Notes: generated by a model from the letters alone, not told the origin. 64,000 nucleotides of DNA from Mucilaginibacter aquatilis (GCF_009755275.1 NZ_WQLA01000006.1:248001-312000), one strand, 5' to 3'; shown: positions 17,266 to 27,074, counted from the stretch's first letter. Numbers and translations: made by a program.

Positions 17266-19179
17266 ATGAAGAAACTTCTACTTGTAAGTTTGTGCATGCT
17301 ATGTCTGTGTGTTACACAGCTTTATGCACAAAGTAAGACTGTTACTGGTACGGTAACAGCTAAGGATGACGGGCTTCCTTTGCCCGGGGTAACGGTAACT
17401 GTAAAAGGAACTACTACCGGTACGCAAACTGATGGCAATGGTAAATTCTCGTTGAACGCGCCTCAAAACGGCCGACTTGTATTTAGCTTTATAGGCTACA
17501 CCAGCTTTGAAACTGCCGTTACAAGCAGTGGCGTTGTAAACGTAAGCCTTCAGGCCTCAAGCACTAACCTGAGCGAAGTTGTGGTTACAGGAGCATTAGG
17601 TCAAACTCGCCAAAAAAGAGATATTGGCTATGCTGCACAATCATTAAACAATGCAACAGTAAATGCTGGTAATGCCGTGAACATTGCAAACGGTTTACAA
17701 GGTAAAGTATCGGGTTTGAACGTAACCACTACTAACGGTGGCGTTTTCGAAAACGTAAAGATCAATTTACGCGGTATCCGTTCATTAACATTTTATGGTA
17801 ATGCTAACTTTAACTACAAAAACTGGGCAAACATCGAGTTTGCAGGTCGTAGCGAGCAAACATCAAATCTTGATTTGAGCAATTACTCATACTTCTACCC
17901 ATCTATCAACGCTTCAATCGTGTTGAGTGATGCGCTACCATTCTTGAAAAACTCCAGCGCTCTTTCATATTTGAAATTAAGAGGTGGTTGGAACAAAACA
18001 GCAAATGCTGATATTGCTCCTTATAGCTTATTCCCAACTTTTGGCCAAGGTGTAGGTTTCCCTTATGGTTCAATTCCGGGCTATACTGCTAACAATACAA
18101 ATTATGACCGTTACTTAAGACCAGAGCGTATAACTAACACCGAAGTTGGTTTTGAAGCAGGATTTTTAAGAAACCGCATCAACTTAGAGGCTACTTATTT
18201 CCATTCAGATAACACTGATCAAATTATTCCTATCAACGTATCAAGTGCAACAGGCTTTACGTCAAGTTACTTAAATGCTGCTTCATTCAAGAACAAAGGC
18301 GTTGAGATGGACCTGGGCTTAACTCCTCTTGTTGATATTGGTAAAGTTCGTATTAACTTTAGAGTTAATGCAACTTACTATGAGAGTGAAGTAACTCAAA
18401 TTTACCCTGGCCTTGAAGAGCTATCAATAGGTGGTTACACCTACGCAGGTAACTTCGCTATTAAAGGACAGCCGGCATTTGCCCTTAAAGCAACAGATTA
18501 TGTGCGCGACCCTAATGGCCGTGTAGTAGTTAGTGCTTTGAGCGGTGCTCCAACTGCCGATCCAAGCACTAAAGTTTTTGGTAACACCTTACCTAAATGG
18601 ATTATTGGTTTATCACCTTCAGTAAGATGGAAAGGCCTATCGGCAACTGCTTTATTTGAGTACAAAGGTGGTTACTACGCTTACAGTGATATCGGTAACG
18701 CAATGGCATGGACAGGCGTATCAGAACTTTCAGGTGTTAACAGCCGTGAAAGATTTGTATTCCCTAACTCATCATACCTGGTTAATGGCCAATACGTACC
18801 AAATACCAGCGTAACCCTTAACAACCCTGAAACCTTCTTCACCGGCGTAGCTCGTAGTGTAGCTTCAAACTATATTATTAATGCATCGGCATGGAGAATG
18901 CGCGAACTTAACATTGGTTACGATTTCCCTACAGGCTTATTAAGCAAACAAAAGGTAATTAAAGCAGCTACTATTGCATTTACTGCACGTAACCTGTTTT
19001 TATGGGTACCAAAATCTAACGCATACGGAGATCCTGATTACACATACAGCCCGGCTGCTTCAAACTTCGGTACCGGAAGCACTACTGGTGTAACTTCTGG
19101 TAACCAGGCAGGTATCAGCGATTCAAGCATCAATCCTCCTACAAGAACGTTTGGTGGTACGCTAACACTTACTTTCTAA
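17266..19179 (+). CDS. SusC/RagA-type TonB-dependent receptor with large internal in-frame deletion
   Basis: Outer-membrane partner of the SusD lipoprotein encoded next. Residues 1-22 are a signal peptide, about 25-110 a carboxypeptidase-regulatory-like domain (GTVTAKDDGLPLPGVTVTVKG), and about 105-175 the beginning of the plug (SEVVVTGALGQTRQKRDIGY, IANGLQGKVSGL, INLRGIRSLT). At residue 175/176 (base 17790/17791) the sequence jumps straight to mid-barrel sequence (FYGNANFNYKNWANIEFAG) and runs to a normal C-terminus (TFGGTLTLTF). Whole SusC proteins of this class are around 1000 residues or more; this one has 637. The DGxP plug segment and the first part of the barrel are missing while the frame stays open, so the product is probably not a working transporter. 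Either a real deletion or an assembly collapse between paralogues could explain it. Confidence 0.85.
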   Translation: MKKLLLVSLCMLCLCVTQLYAQSKTVTGTVTAKDDGLPLPGVTVTVKGTTTGTQTDGNGKFSLNAPQNGRLVFSFIGYTSFETAVTSSGVVNVSLQASSTNLSEVVVTGALGQTRQKRDIGYAAQSLNNATVNAGNAVNIANGLQGKVSGLNVTTTNGGVFENVKINLRGIRSLTFYGNANFNYKNWANIEFAGRSEQTSNLDLSNYSYFYPSINASIVLSDALPFLKNSSALSYLKLRGGWNKTANADIAPYSLFPTFGQGVGFPYGSIPGYTANNTNYDRYLRPERITNTEVGFEAGFLRNRINLEATYFHSDNTDQIIPINVSSATGFTSSYLNAASFKNKGVEMDLGLTPLVDIGKVRINFRVNATYYESEVTQIYPGLEELSIGGYTYAGNFAIKGQPAFALKATDYVRDPNGRVVVSALSGAPTADPSTKVFGNTLPKWIIGLSPSVRWKGLSATALFEYKGGYYAYSDIGNAMAWTGVSELSGVNSRERFVFPNSSYLVNGQYVPNTSVTLNNPETFFTGVARSVASNYIINASAWRMRELNIGYDFPTGLLSKQKVIKAATIAFTARNLFLWVPKSNAYGDPDYTYSPAASNFGTGSTTGVTSGNQAGISDSSINPPTRTFGGTLTLTF

Positions 19180-19204
19180 ATCAAGAATATAATTGTATTA
19201 CAAA

Positions 19205-20725
19205 ATGAAAAAGTATATATATCCAATTTTTGCACTGGCGTTACTTACTGTAACGAGCTGTAAAAAGGACTTTTTTGATATAAATCAAAACCCCAACTCA
19301 CCTACGGATGAGTCTGTAACTCCACAGGTAATTTTACCAAGGGCGTTATCAGTTACTGCTGCACGTATTGGCACAAACTTTGACTATGCTGCGTTTTGGA
19401 CAGGTTACTGGTCTCGCTCTGGTACATATGGCCAATCAATTGAAATCGAATCATATAACATCACTACCGGCTTCAACTCCGGACAGTGGACCGGATGGTA
19501 CGATATTTTGACTGATGAAAATATTATGGAGAAAAAGGCTGTTGCCTTAAACCAGCCATTTTATCAGGCAGCCGCTAAAACATTAAAAGCTATTGGCTTT
19601 ATGTACTTGGTTGACCAATACAACAACGTACCATACACCAGAGCTTTTGATATACAAGGAAGCATCTTACCTTCATATGATAAAGGTGAAGACATTTATG
19701 CCGATTTGTTGGTACAGCTTGATGCTGCTGCTAAACTATTTAAAGGCATAAGCACTGTAGATCCTGCTACGCAAGCTGCCGACGTTATGTTTAGCGGTGA
19801 CGTTGTACAATGGCGTAAATTAGTAAACACGTTAAGATTAAAGCTATTACTTCATGAGTCGCAAGTTGTGCCTGCAGCTACAGTTACCAACGTAGTTTCG
19901 CAAATTACGGCTGATGGAGCAGGATACCTTGCAGCAGGAGAGTCTGCAACTGTTAACCCGGGTTATGTAATTGCTGTTGATCAACAAAATCCATTTTATA
20001 ATACTTACAAGTCATCTGCTTTAGGTGTGTTAGATCAGTACAACCGTGCAAACAACTACATCTTAGGTAAATATGCAGGTGCTGACGGTGTGGTTAGTCA
20101 AAACCCAACCAATGCTGGTGATGATGATCCACGTTTGAGATATGTATTCAGCGCTGCAGCAACTCCAACAATTGCTGGTGCAACTAACTACTACAGAGGC
20201 ACAAACTTTGGTGAAGTATTACCTAACAGTGATCCTTACAGAGCAGCAAACCAATCTGACGTTGCAGGCCCGGGTTTGGCTAAAAGCCCTACTCAGGATC
20301 AGCCGTTGTTAACATCGATTGAAAGTTTGTTTATGCAAGCAGAAGCGCAACAACGCGGATGGATTCCTGGTGCTGCTGCAACAACTTATGCAAGCGCAAT
20401 TACTGAATCTTTCAGCTACCTTGGTGCCCCCGGTGCAGCAGCATACCTTACCCGTCCGGGTGTTGTATTTAATAGTACTATTAACCAAATTGTATTTCAA
20501 AAATATCTATCACTTATTGGTTTAGATAATTTTGAGGCGTATGTTGACTACAGAAGATTAGGTGTTCCTACAGATTTACCTTTGTCTGCAAATGCAAACC
20601 GTCTTGATAGAGTTATTCCATTACGTTTACAATATCCACAGGCTGAGTACAGTTATAACGCAGCTAACGTTGCTGCCCAAGGAACAATTAATCCGCAGAC
20701 ATCAGCAATTTTCTGGGATAAATAG
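19205..20725 (+). CDS. SusD/RagB-type nutrient-binding outer-membrane lipoprotein
   Basis: 506-residue lipoprotein with the lipobox Cys at 19 (LLTVTSC, then KKDFF). DINQNPNSPT right after the signal and the overall pattern mark the SusD-like group 2 family (helical TPR-containing nutrient binder). It would sit on the cell surface as lid of the SusC channel. The ATG at 19205 is used; the frame is open to a TTG four codons earlier, but the signal peptide starts at MKKYIY. It lies 25 bases after susC and 24 before the DUF1735 gene, so the three are one operon. No glycoside hydrolase or regulator is attached, so the substrate (glycan, peptide or other) is unknown. Confidence 0.93.
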   Translation: MKKYIYPIFALALLTVTSCKKDFFDINQNPNSPTDESVTPQVILPRALSVTAARIGTNFDYAAFWTGYWSRSGTYGQSIEIESYNITTGFNSGQWTGWYDILTDENIMEKKAVALNQPFYQAAAKTLKAIGFMYLVDQYNNVPYTRAFDIQGSILPSYDKGEDIYADLLVQLDAAAKLFKGISTVDPATQAADVMFSGDVVQWRKLVNTLRLKLLLHESQVVPAATVTNVVSQITADGAGYLAAGESATVNPGYVIAVDQQNPFYNTYKSSALGVLDQYNRANNYILGKYAGADGVVSQNPTNAGDDDPRLRYVFSAAATPTIAGATNYYRGTNFGEVLPNSDPYRAANQSDVAGPGLAKSPTQDQPLLTSIESLFMQAEAQQRGWIPGAAATTYASAITESFSYLGAPGAAAYLTRPGVVFNSTINQIVFQKYLSLIGLDNFEAYVDYRRLGVPTDLPLSANANRLDRVIPLRLQYPQAEYSYNAANVAAQGTINPQTSAIFWDK

Positions 20726-20749
20726 TTAAATTATTAAGAGATTACAACG

Positions 20750-21295
20750 ATGAAGAAATTCACTAAAATACTAACATTTGCAGCCATTGCGCTGAGCCTG
20801 ACGTCGTGCTTAAAAGACAAGGGCTACGAAGATGATAAATACGGAATAAACGTTGATGAGGTAGAATCTTACAAAATCATCAACATTCCATCTACTAACA
20901 CATCTTTAACGGTATCAAACACGTATGCCAGAACTGCTGCTAACGCAACACTTACCATACCTGTTCACTTGTCAGCAAAAGATCCGGCAGCTGAGCCAAT
21001 CAATGTATCATTAGCTGTAGATGCTGACGAAACAAAGATTACAAATTACAACAATACCCTTGCAGCAGCAAGCCGTTACACACGTATGCCGGCTGCAGGT
21101 TACACACTTAATAGTGGCACCGCTACTATTGCATCAGGAAGCAGAGATGCCTCAACCACTGTTACCATTAAACCTGGTAGCTTAAGTGCTGGCAGATACA
21201 TTATTCCGTTGAGCATAACTGGTACTGACAAACAGGGTTATACCATAAGCGGTAACCAAGGCTATCGTTTGCTGTTAGTGATTATCACCAACTAG
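20750..21295 (+). CDS. DUF1735-type surface lipoprotein
   Basis: 181-residue lipoprotein with the acylated Cys at about 20 (LSLTSC, then LKDKGYEDD). A single beta-sandwich domain follows with the features of the DUF1735 / BT_3987-like N-terminal family (TLTIPVHLSAKDPAAEPINVSLAVD..., LSAGRYIIPLSITG). Such proteins are often encoded after SusCD pairs and are thought to bind substrate at the surface. Third gene of the SusCD operon, ending just before a strong terminator. Confidence 0.85.
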   Translation: MKKFTKILTFAAIALSLTSCLKDKGYEDDKYGINVDEVESYKIINIPSTNTSLTVSNTYARTAANATLTIPVHLSAKDPAAEPINVSLAVDADETKITNYNNTLAAASRYTRMPAAGYTLNSGTATIASGSRDASTTVTIKPGSLSAGRYIIPLSITGTDKQGYTISGNQGYRLLLVIITN

Positions 21296-21310
21296 TATTA
21301 GCCAAGTCAA

Positions 21311-21340
21311 AAAAAAGCTGCCCAATTGGGCAGCTTTTTT
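21311..21340. terminator. Strong bidirectional terminator after the SusCD operon
   Basis: Perfect 13-bp stem with AATT loop (core GCTGCCC/GGGCAGC) flanked by A-runs and a run of more than ten T on the plus strand. It also serves the convergent minus-strand gene ending at 21356. Confidence 0.92.
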
Positions 21341-21355
21341 TTTTTGACTTTTTTA

Positions 21356-21652
21356 TCACCTGTCCCCTTCAGGGTCTCCCTCTTTCTTCAACTGATCTAA
21401 CGAAAGATTTGTGATACCCCCAAGCTCCTCACCAATATTGTTATTAATATCGGCGCTATCGCCCGCTGGCTCATTATTCACTGAAACATCAACATTATTT
21501 TCAGAAGCAATGCGTTCATCTACAGCTTGTTCCTGCTCTACCGAATTAAACTTCGCGGCATCCTCGCTGTCGTCTTCCTGCATATTACCTAAGTTGGTTT
21601 CCGGATAATCGTCCTGATTAGCCGGATCGTTATTTTCATTCCACTGCGCCAT
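21356..21652 (-). CDS. Small acidic hypothetical protein
   Basis: 98 residues, very rich in Asp, Glu, Asn and Gln, with almost no hydrophobic core before the last 25 residues (NIGEELGGITNLSLDQLKKEG). No signal peptide, membrane segment or known motif. It is probably intrinsically disordered and cytoplasmic. Similar short acidic proteins are common in Sphingobacteriaceae; the function is unknown. It begins at an ATG 48 bases after the M14 peptidase gene start region downstream boundary (peptidase stop side is reversed: the peptidase gene at 21703-24192 is upstream on the same strand, 50 bases away), so both may share a transcript. Confidence 0.65.
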   Translation of the reverse strand: MAQWNENNDPANQDDYPETNLGNMQEDDSEDAAKFNSVEQEQAVDERIASENNVDVSVNNEPAGDSADINNNIGEELGGITNLSLDQLKKEGDPEGDR

Positions 21653-21702
21653 AGTTTTTAACTTTTAATTAACTAACAGCAAAATCAAGATGCTGGTTTC
21701 AT

Positions 21703-24192
21703 TTAATTCACCATAAACACAGCATTAGCAAATAGCAATTTTCCATTTTCCCAAAATGCACGGAACAAAGGATCGTCTGTAAGGTAAACAATACTTCCAC
21801 GCCCTAAATGTTCAACTCCAAAGAGTAATCCGCTGGTTAATTTGGCTTTGGCTTTATCGCCTGCAAAGCCTGAAAGATAACTATCCTTCTTCAGAGTACC
21901 CACGTTAACATTACCATCTTCGAGGTAGTCATAAACATCATCGCCCAGTTTAAGCGTGTAGTAAAACCCAGGGTAGCCATATCCTAAAGGATGGGTATTA
22001 TCAAGATAAACTTTATATATAGCACCGGGAATGTTGTTACGAATGGACGCCCGGTCGCGACTATCATATGGTGCCAAGTCGGGCTTTTTTACATCCTTTT
22101 CGTTTTTTTTATCATCCTTACTTTTAAGGGAAAATCCTTTTTTATCGGCAAACTGGGTTATTGCGTTACCCATTGCTATTAATTTTCCTCCGTCTTCAAC
22201 CCAATCCTGAACTTTTTCGAGCGGAAAATTATTATATCTGCCATCAGGCAATATCACAACATCATAATCACTCAGTTTCACTCTAGTTAGATCCTGATAG
22301 CGTACTAACGATAAAGGATAATTTATTTGCTGTTCAAAGTAATGCCAAACCTCACCCATATCATTAGCTGATGTTCCTTCACCCGATACCAGCATTACCC
22401 GTGGCTTGGTGATGTACCCTACAGCGCTTGAACCAATGTCGGCACCTTTGTCTGCGAAGCCGGTGGTAATCGTCTCAAGTGTTCTTCCCAATGAAGCTGC
22501 AACTTCATTCAGTATTTTATCAAAGTTTCTGGCGTTTCCTGCGCGTGTTATGATGAGTGATCCGGCCTTAAACTTTTTACCCGCAACTTCAAATGCCTGC
22601 GAGGCATAACGTACTTTGACACCTCGCTTAAGCAGCGCCGTTAAAAATTTTACATCTTCAATTGATTGCCATGTGGCTACGTATGCATATGCGCTAGTAG
22701 TTTTGGGAGCGGGGGATGACTTAGCGGTTGCCTTTGCATTTACAGGTTTTATCGATTCGGTAACACCGTAAGATTGTAAGCCGTAAGCATATGGTAAAGA
22801 CCATGCCGTAATATCATAGGTGTTTGAGTCGGCTATAAAGGTTTTAGGCTCGAGCAAAACATTAAGCAAAGTTGCCTTAGGCTGATAAGCGTTTACAACC
22901 ATGTAATTCTGCTTAATAGCAAAGCCTTCAATTTTGCCGTTGAAGTAATTAAACCCCTTTGCATTCCTGTTTACACCATAACCATATTGAATCAGATTTT
23001 TATCAAACAGCTCTGCTAGTTTGGCCAGCTTATCGGGGTTATCGTTTTTAATTACGTAAGTTTTATAACGTCCAGGCGGATTATTACGACCGTTATCAAA
23101 ATACTTTTTGTACTCGTCAAGCACTCTCAAGGCATGTTGTGAAACGGTTTCAACGGTACTCAAACCGGTAGAAGTATGGTGTGCTATACGATCGGCCAGG
23201 GTCAAGGTGTCACCGCTGCGCATGGTTACGGCAAGGCCGCCTGCCGGACCTCCTCCCTGCTCATAAGTCATTCCTATTGAACCATTATACAGCGGGTAGG
23301 TATCACCGTATGATGGATACAGCAAATCGAAAACCTCTTTTGTAAAATACAGCCAACCATTTTTATCAAAGTACCTGGCGTTATTCTTACCAATAATGGT
23401 TTGAAACTCCCGTTGCCATGCAGTAATGTCTTTATGAAAAGGTTCGGCCGCAGGAGCGAAATAGTATGGATTATTATAGCCCTGCTCATGAAAATCAACG
23501 TGAACCTGTGGCAGCCATTTGTTATACAATGCAACACGCGCCTGTACCTCCTTTTGTGTTTGCCATGCCCAATCGCGGTTTAAATCAAAGTAATAATGAT
23601 TTACCCTGCCACCGGGCCAAGGCTCAATATGCTCACGCGAAGACGGATCGGGATTTGCCGTAAGGCCACTTGCCTGGTTGTAAAAGTTTACATAACGGTC
23701 TCTGCCATCAGGGTTCAAACATGGATCTATAATTACCACTGTATTTTGCAGCCATGCTTGTGTGCGGTTGTTAGCAGTATTGGCTAAGTCAAATAGCGTT
23801 TGCATGGCCGCTTCACTACTGCTAGGTTCGTTACCATGTACATTGTAGCTTAGCCAAACAATTGCCGGTGCATTGGCTAAGCTTGCTTGCGATTTGCTTA
23901 GCCCTGCAATAAAAAGGTTATGTTGCCTTATGTTTTCCAGCCGGGCCATATTTTCCTCACTGCCAACTACAGCTATCATTAAAGGTCTTCCTTCATTAGT
24001 AGTTCCGTATGGCAGCAACTTGATATGCTTTGATTTTCCAGCCGCATACCTGAAATACTCGGCAACCCGGTAATGAAGCGTGTAACGGCTACCTAACGGG
24101 TAGCCTAAAAATTGACTTGGCGATTCAAGATCCTGTGCAAGGGAACAGCATGCAGTACTTAAAAATAATATGAGCAAGTATATAAATTTCAT
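21703..24192 (-). CDS. Secreted M14-family zinc carboxypeptidase
   Basis: 829 residues with a signal peptide (about 1-19). The peptidase domain (about 40-360) has the M14 zinc site HGNEPSSSE (His and Glu) and the second His in VHVDFHEQ, the substrate-binding LNRDW segment, and the catalytic Glu in GMTYEQGGG. The C-terminal half (about 500-829) has a glutamine-amidotransferase-like fold, seen in many Bacteroidota M14 proteins (VMLVSGEGTSANDMGEVWHYFEQ, DVVILPDGRY). It should release C-terminal residues from peptides in the periplasm or outside the cell. It diverges from recQ (108-base gap) and precedes the small acidic gene on the same strand. Confidence 0.9.
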   Translation of the reverse strand: MKFIYLLILFLSTACCSLAQDLESPSQFLGYPLGSRYTLHYRVAEYFRYAAGKSKHIKLLPYGTTNEGRPLMIAVVGSEENMARLENIRQHNLFIAGLSKSQASLANAPAIVWLSYNVHGNEPSSSEAAMQTLFDLANTANNRTQAWLQNTVVIIDPCLNPDGRDRYVNFYNQASGLTANPDPSSREHIEPWPGGRVNHYYFDLNRDWAWQTQKEVQARVALYNKWLPQVHVDFHEQGYNNPYYFAPAAEPFHKDITAWQREFQTIIGKNNARYFDKNGWLYFTKEVFDLLYPSYGDTYPLYNGSIGMTYEQGGGPAGGLAVTMRSGDTLTLADRIAHHTSTGLSTVETVSQHALRVLDEYKKYFDNGRNNPPGRYKTYVIKNDNPDKLAKLAELFDKNLIQYGYGVNRNAKGFNYFNGKIEGFAIKQNYMVVNAYQPKATLLNVLLEPKTFIADSNTYDITAWSLPYAYGLQSYGVTESIKPVNAKATAKSSPAPKTTSAYAYVATWQSIEDVKFLTALLKRGVKVRYASQAFEVAGKKFKAGSLIITRAGNARNFDKILNEVAASLGRTLETITTGFADKGADIGSSAVGYITKPRVMLVSGEGTSANDMGEVWHYFEQQINYPLSLVRYQDLTRVKLSDYDVVILPDGRYNNFPLEKVQDWVEDGGKLIAMGNAITQFADKKGFSLKSKDDKKNEKDVKKPDLAPYDSRDRASIRNNIPGAIYKVYLDNTHPLGYGYPGFYYTLKLGDDVYDYLEDGNVNVGTLKKDSYLSGFAGDKAKAKLTSGLLFGVEHLGRGSIVYLTDDPLFRAFWENGKLLFANAVFMVN

Positions 24193-24300
24193 ACAAACGT
24201 TTAACGACTACAATTTAACAATCTATGTTTGAAAGCAAATGCCCGCCAAAAATTGATATGTATGGGTATAGGACAAAAATTTACTTAGTTTGCAGCAATC

Positions 24301-26448
24301 ATGACTCCATCAGAGGCACTACATAAGTATTACGGCTACACAAAATTCAGGCATCAGCAAGAGGCAATCATTCAAAACATATTACAAGGCAAAGATTGTT
24401 TGGTGCTTATGCCCACAGGCGGCGGAAAGTCTTTATGCTATCAGTTACCGGCAGTTTTGCTACCTGGTATAACCATTGTTATTTCGCCTTTAATAGCGTT
24501 GATGAAAGACCAGGTTGATGCGTTGAATCTTACAGGTATACCGGCTGCCTACTTAAATTCAAGCCAAAACAGTGGTGAGCAGCAAGAAATCATCAGCAAC
24601 TTAAAATCAGGGCGTATCAAACTGTTGTACCTTGCACCCGAGCGGCTGTTCAGTTCTGAGAGCCGGTTGGTAACGTTTTTAAAATCCTTACCGGTAAGCC
24701 TTATTGCTATCGACGAAGCACACTGTATTTCGCATTGGGGTCATGATTTCAGGCCCGAATACCTGATGCTGTCTCACTTTAAAACAGAATTTCCACAAAT
24801 TCCCGTCATAGCATTAACAGCCACCGCTGATAAACTTACACGCCAGGATATTAAAGATAAGCTAGCTCTTGATCACCCGGCTGAGTTTGTATCCTCTTTT
24901 AATCGTCCTAACATCAGCTACAAGGTAGTCGCCAAAAAAGACAGCTTTGGTCAGTTGCTTAATTTTTTAAATACGCGTAAAGAAGAGTCAGGAATTATCT
25001 ACTGCCTCTCGCGTGCATCTACCGAGCAACTTTCAACCGACTTGCGTGCACAGGGCTACAATGCCGATGCATATCATGCCGGTTTAGACACCAGCACCAA
25101 AGCCCTTAACCAGGAAAAGTTTTTGCGAGATGAGGTCAAGATAATGGTAGCAACCATTGCTTTTGGTATGGGAATAAACAAATCAAACGTAAGGTATGTG
25201 GTGCATTATGATTTGCCTAAAAACATTGAGGGTTACTACCAGGAAACCGGCCGCGCCGGGCGCGATGGACTACCGTCAGAAGCATTGCTTTTCTTTTCGG
25301 CTGGTGATGCCTTTAAGTTGAAGCGTTTTGCGCAGGTAGATGGCAACGAAGACCAAAGCCGCATTATGCTTAAAAAGCTTGATGATATGGTAAAGTACTG
25401 TCAATTGCAAACGTGCCGCCGGCAGTACCTCATGCAGTATTTCAATGAAGATTTCCCCGATAGGTGCGGTTCCTGCGACGTATGTTTAACCGAGTTTAAA
25501 AAATTTGACGGCACTGTATTAGCACAAAAAGCACTATCGGCAGTGGCGCGCTTAGGGCAACGCTTTGGTACTAATTACGTTATTGATTTGCTGCGCGGAT
25601 CAAGAAGTGAAAAAATACGCCCCGAGCATAAACAGTTAAAAACGTACGGCATTGGTAGTGATGTAAGCAAGGCTGACTGGCAGCGTTATATTGCGCAACT
25701 TGTTAGCCAAAACCTGCTGCAGGTAACCGATGATGACTATCCGGTGTTGAAGCTTACACCTTTAAGCGACAACATTTTAAAAGGCAACCGAAACGTTGAA
25801 TTTGTTTTTGTAGAGGAGTTAGAAGATACAGCTACACCACAAACCCCGGTATATGAAGCTGGTTTGTTGCAAGATTTAAAAACAGTGCGGCTAAACCTGG
25901 CAAATAAAGAAAACGTGCCGGCATACATTATACTTTCAGACGCTACGTTGCTTGAAATTGCAACTTTTTTACCGCAAACGCCTAATGAGCTAAGTCGTAT
26001 TTCGGGCTTTGGAGAGGTAAAGCTGGTACGTTACGGTGATGCTTTTTTACAGGCAACTTTGAGCTATTGCCACAGGTATAATTTAAAATCAAAAATTGAT
26101 GAGAGGCAGGCTAAGCGGGTAGCCAAAACAAAACCAACACGCCCATCGGCACTTGGCGCTACTCAGCGTGAAAGCTTAAACCTGTTCCGGGCCGGAAACA
26201 CCATCACAGAAATTGCTGCACAACGGCAGCTTGGCGTTTCAACTATCGAAAGTCATCTTTGCACATTTGTACAAAACGGAGAACTTGATGTTTATGAACT
26301 GGTTTCGCCTCAAAAAATGCCTGCTATAAAAGATGTTATTGAAAGTTACGGAGCAGACAAACTATCGCCCTTAAAAGAAATTTTGGGCGATGGTTATACC
26401 TATGGTGAAATTAAGGCTGTAATAAGCTGGATGAAGCGCGAAGAATGA
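24301..26448 (+). CDS. recQ: ATP-dependent DNA helicase RecQ
   Basis: 3'-5' helicase of recombination and repair, 715 residues. Motif 0 YGYTKFRHQQ, Walker A MPTGGGKS (38-45), DEAH (near 138) followed by the RecQ-specific aromatic loop CISHWGHDFRPEY, TATAD, and motif VI QETGRAGRDG form the helicase core. The RecQ zinc domain is CQLQTCRRQ...CGSCDVC, followed by an RQC winged helix (about 400-500) and an HRDC-like domain (about 535-600). The last 100 residues carry a helicase-C-terminal HTH (AAQRQLGVSTIESHL). This longer RecQ form is common in Bacteroidota. It is monocistronic. The near-match TTAGTTTG 9 bases before the ATG could be its promoter element. Confidence 0.95.
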   Translation: MTPSEALHKYYGYTKFRHQQEAIIQNILQGKDCLVLMPTGGGKSLCYQLPAVLLPGITIVISPLIALMKDQVDALNLTGIPAAYLNSSQNSGEQQEIISNLKSGRIKLLYLAPERLFSSESRLVTFLKSLPVSLIAIDEAHCISHWGHDFRPEYLMLSHFKTEFPQIPVIALTATADKLTRQDIKDKLALDHPAEFVSSFNRPNISYKVVAKKDSFGQLLNFLNTRKEESGIIYCLSRASTEQLSTDLRAQGYNADAYHAGLDTSTKALNQEKFLRDEVKIMVATIAFGMGINKSNVRYVVHYDLPKNIEGYYQETGRAGRDGLPSEALLFFSAGDAFKLKRFAQVDGNEDQSRIMLKKLDDMVKYCQLQTCRRQYLMQYFNEDFPDRCGSCDVCLTEFKKFDGTVLAQKALSAVARLGQRFGTNYVIDLLRGSRSEKIRPEHKQLKTYGIGSDVSKADWQRYIAQLVSQNLLQVTDDDYPVLKLTPLSDNILKGNRNVEFVFVEELEDTATPQTPVYEAGLLQDLKTVRLNLANKENVPAYIILSDATLLEIATFLPQTPNELSRISGFGEVKLVRYGDAFLQATLSYCHRYNLKSKIDERQAKRVAKTKPTRPSALGATQRESLNLFRAGNTITEIAAQRQLGVSTIESHLCTFVQNGELDVYELVSPQKMPAIKDVIESYGADKLSPLKEILGDGYTYGEIKAVISWMKREE

Positions 26449-26480
26449 GTCAATTATATTTTTTATAAATAACGCTGCGG

Positions 26481-27074
26481 TTAAAACTTAATGAGGAAAT
26501 CTTCTTTCACCTGGCCCGGGCGGCAATATATTAATCCAAGCCAAAACAAGTTTACAGTAACGGTCACTTTGCTATGCGATTGTATTGTACGCCATGCCGC
26601 CTTGGCCAACTGATTTTCATTGATATTATCGGCAATAACTAATGTATCAGGTTTAATTTTATTGAGAACTTTTAGAAAATAATCAACCGCCGACTGTGGA
26701 TTTGTTTTGAAATCCAAATACACCAAATTAGGCAAATTAGTACCTTTCCAGTCTTCAGCATTGTCAACACTTTTGAGGGTTAGTTGTTGCGTAAACGCCG
26801 ACAGCAATGCTTGCTTGTATGCCTCATGCCTGCCTAAAATCCATATTGATTGAGGATGCGCATCGGCAGCCAAGCGACCAACTAATTTGTCGACGGCGTT
26901 TAATTTTTTGCCTGCAGGGAGCTTTTTTTGAATATCGGCGTATACTTTTTTTTCCGAAAAATCGTAAATTACTTCATCAACCAGCCGGTACACAAAGGGC
27001 GAATGCAGCCCGTGCCGGTTAATTGCTTTACGCTGATGCAAAAAATGGCTGATGGCAAACTTAAAGCTAAACAT
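26481..27074 (-). CDS. Shortened class I methyltransferase-like protein, SAM-binding motif lost
   Basis: 197 residues. The start (HGLHSPFVYRLVDEVIYD) and the end (WRTIQSHSKVTVTVNLFWLGLIYCR...FLIKF) match a Bacteroidota family of class I SAM-dependent methyltransferase-like proteins (from memory about 240 residues). Between them the glycine-rich SAM loop (normally like ILEIGTSLG) reads SIWILGRHE, and the stretch after it is short. So the fold may be partly kept, but SAM binding is doubtful. The gene is otherwise intact, without frameshift. It diverges from the SirB1-type gene over a 50-base gap. Confidence 0.65.
   Translation of the reverse strand: MFSFKFAISHFLHQRKAINRHGLHSPFVYRLVDEVIYDFSEKKVYADIQKKLPAGKKLNAVDKLVGRLAADAHPQSIWILGRHEAYKQALLSAFTQQLTLKSVDNAEDWKGTNLPNLVYLDFKTNPQSAVDYFLKVLNKIKPDTLVIADNINENQLAKAAWRTIQSHSKVTVTVNLFWLGLIYCRPGQVKEDFLIKF

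Noticed and set aside
17266..21295. A complete polysaccharide utilisation locus
   Set aside because: SusC, SusD and DUF1735 are present, but no glycoside hydrolase, hybrid two-component system or anti-sigma/sigma pair is near; the SusC is also damaged.
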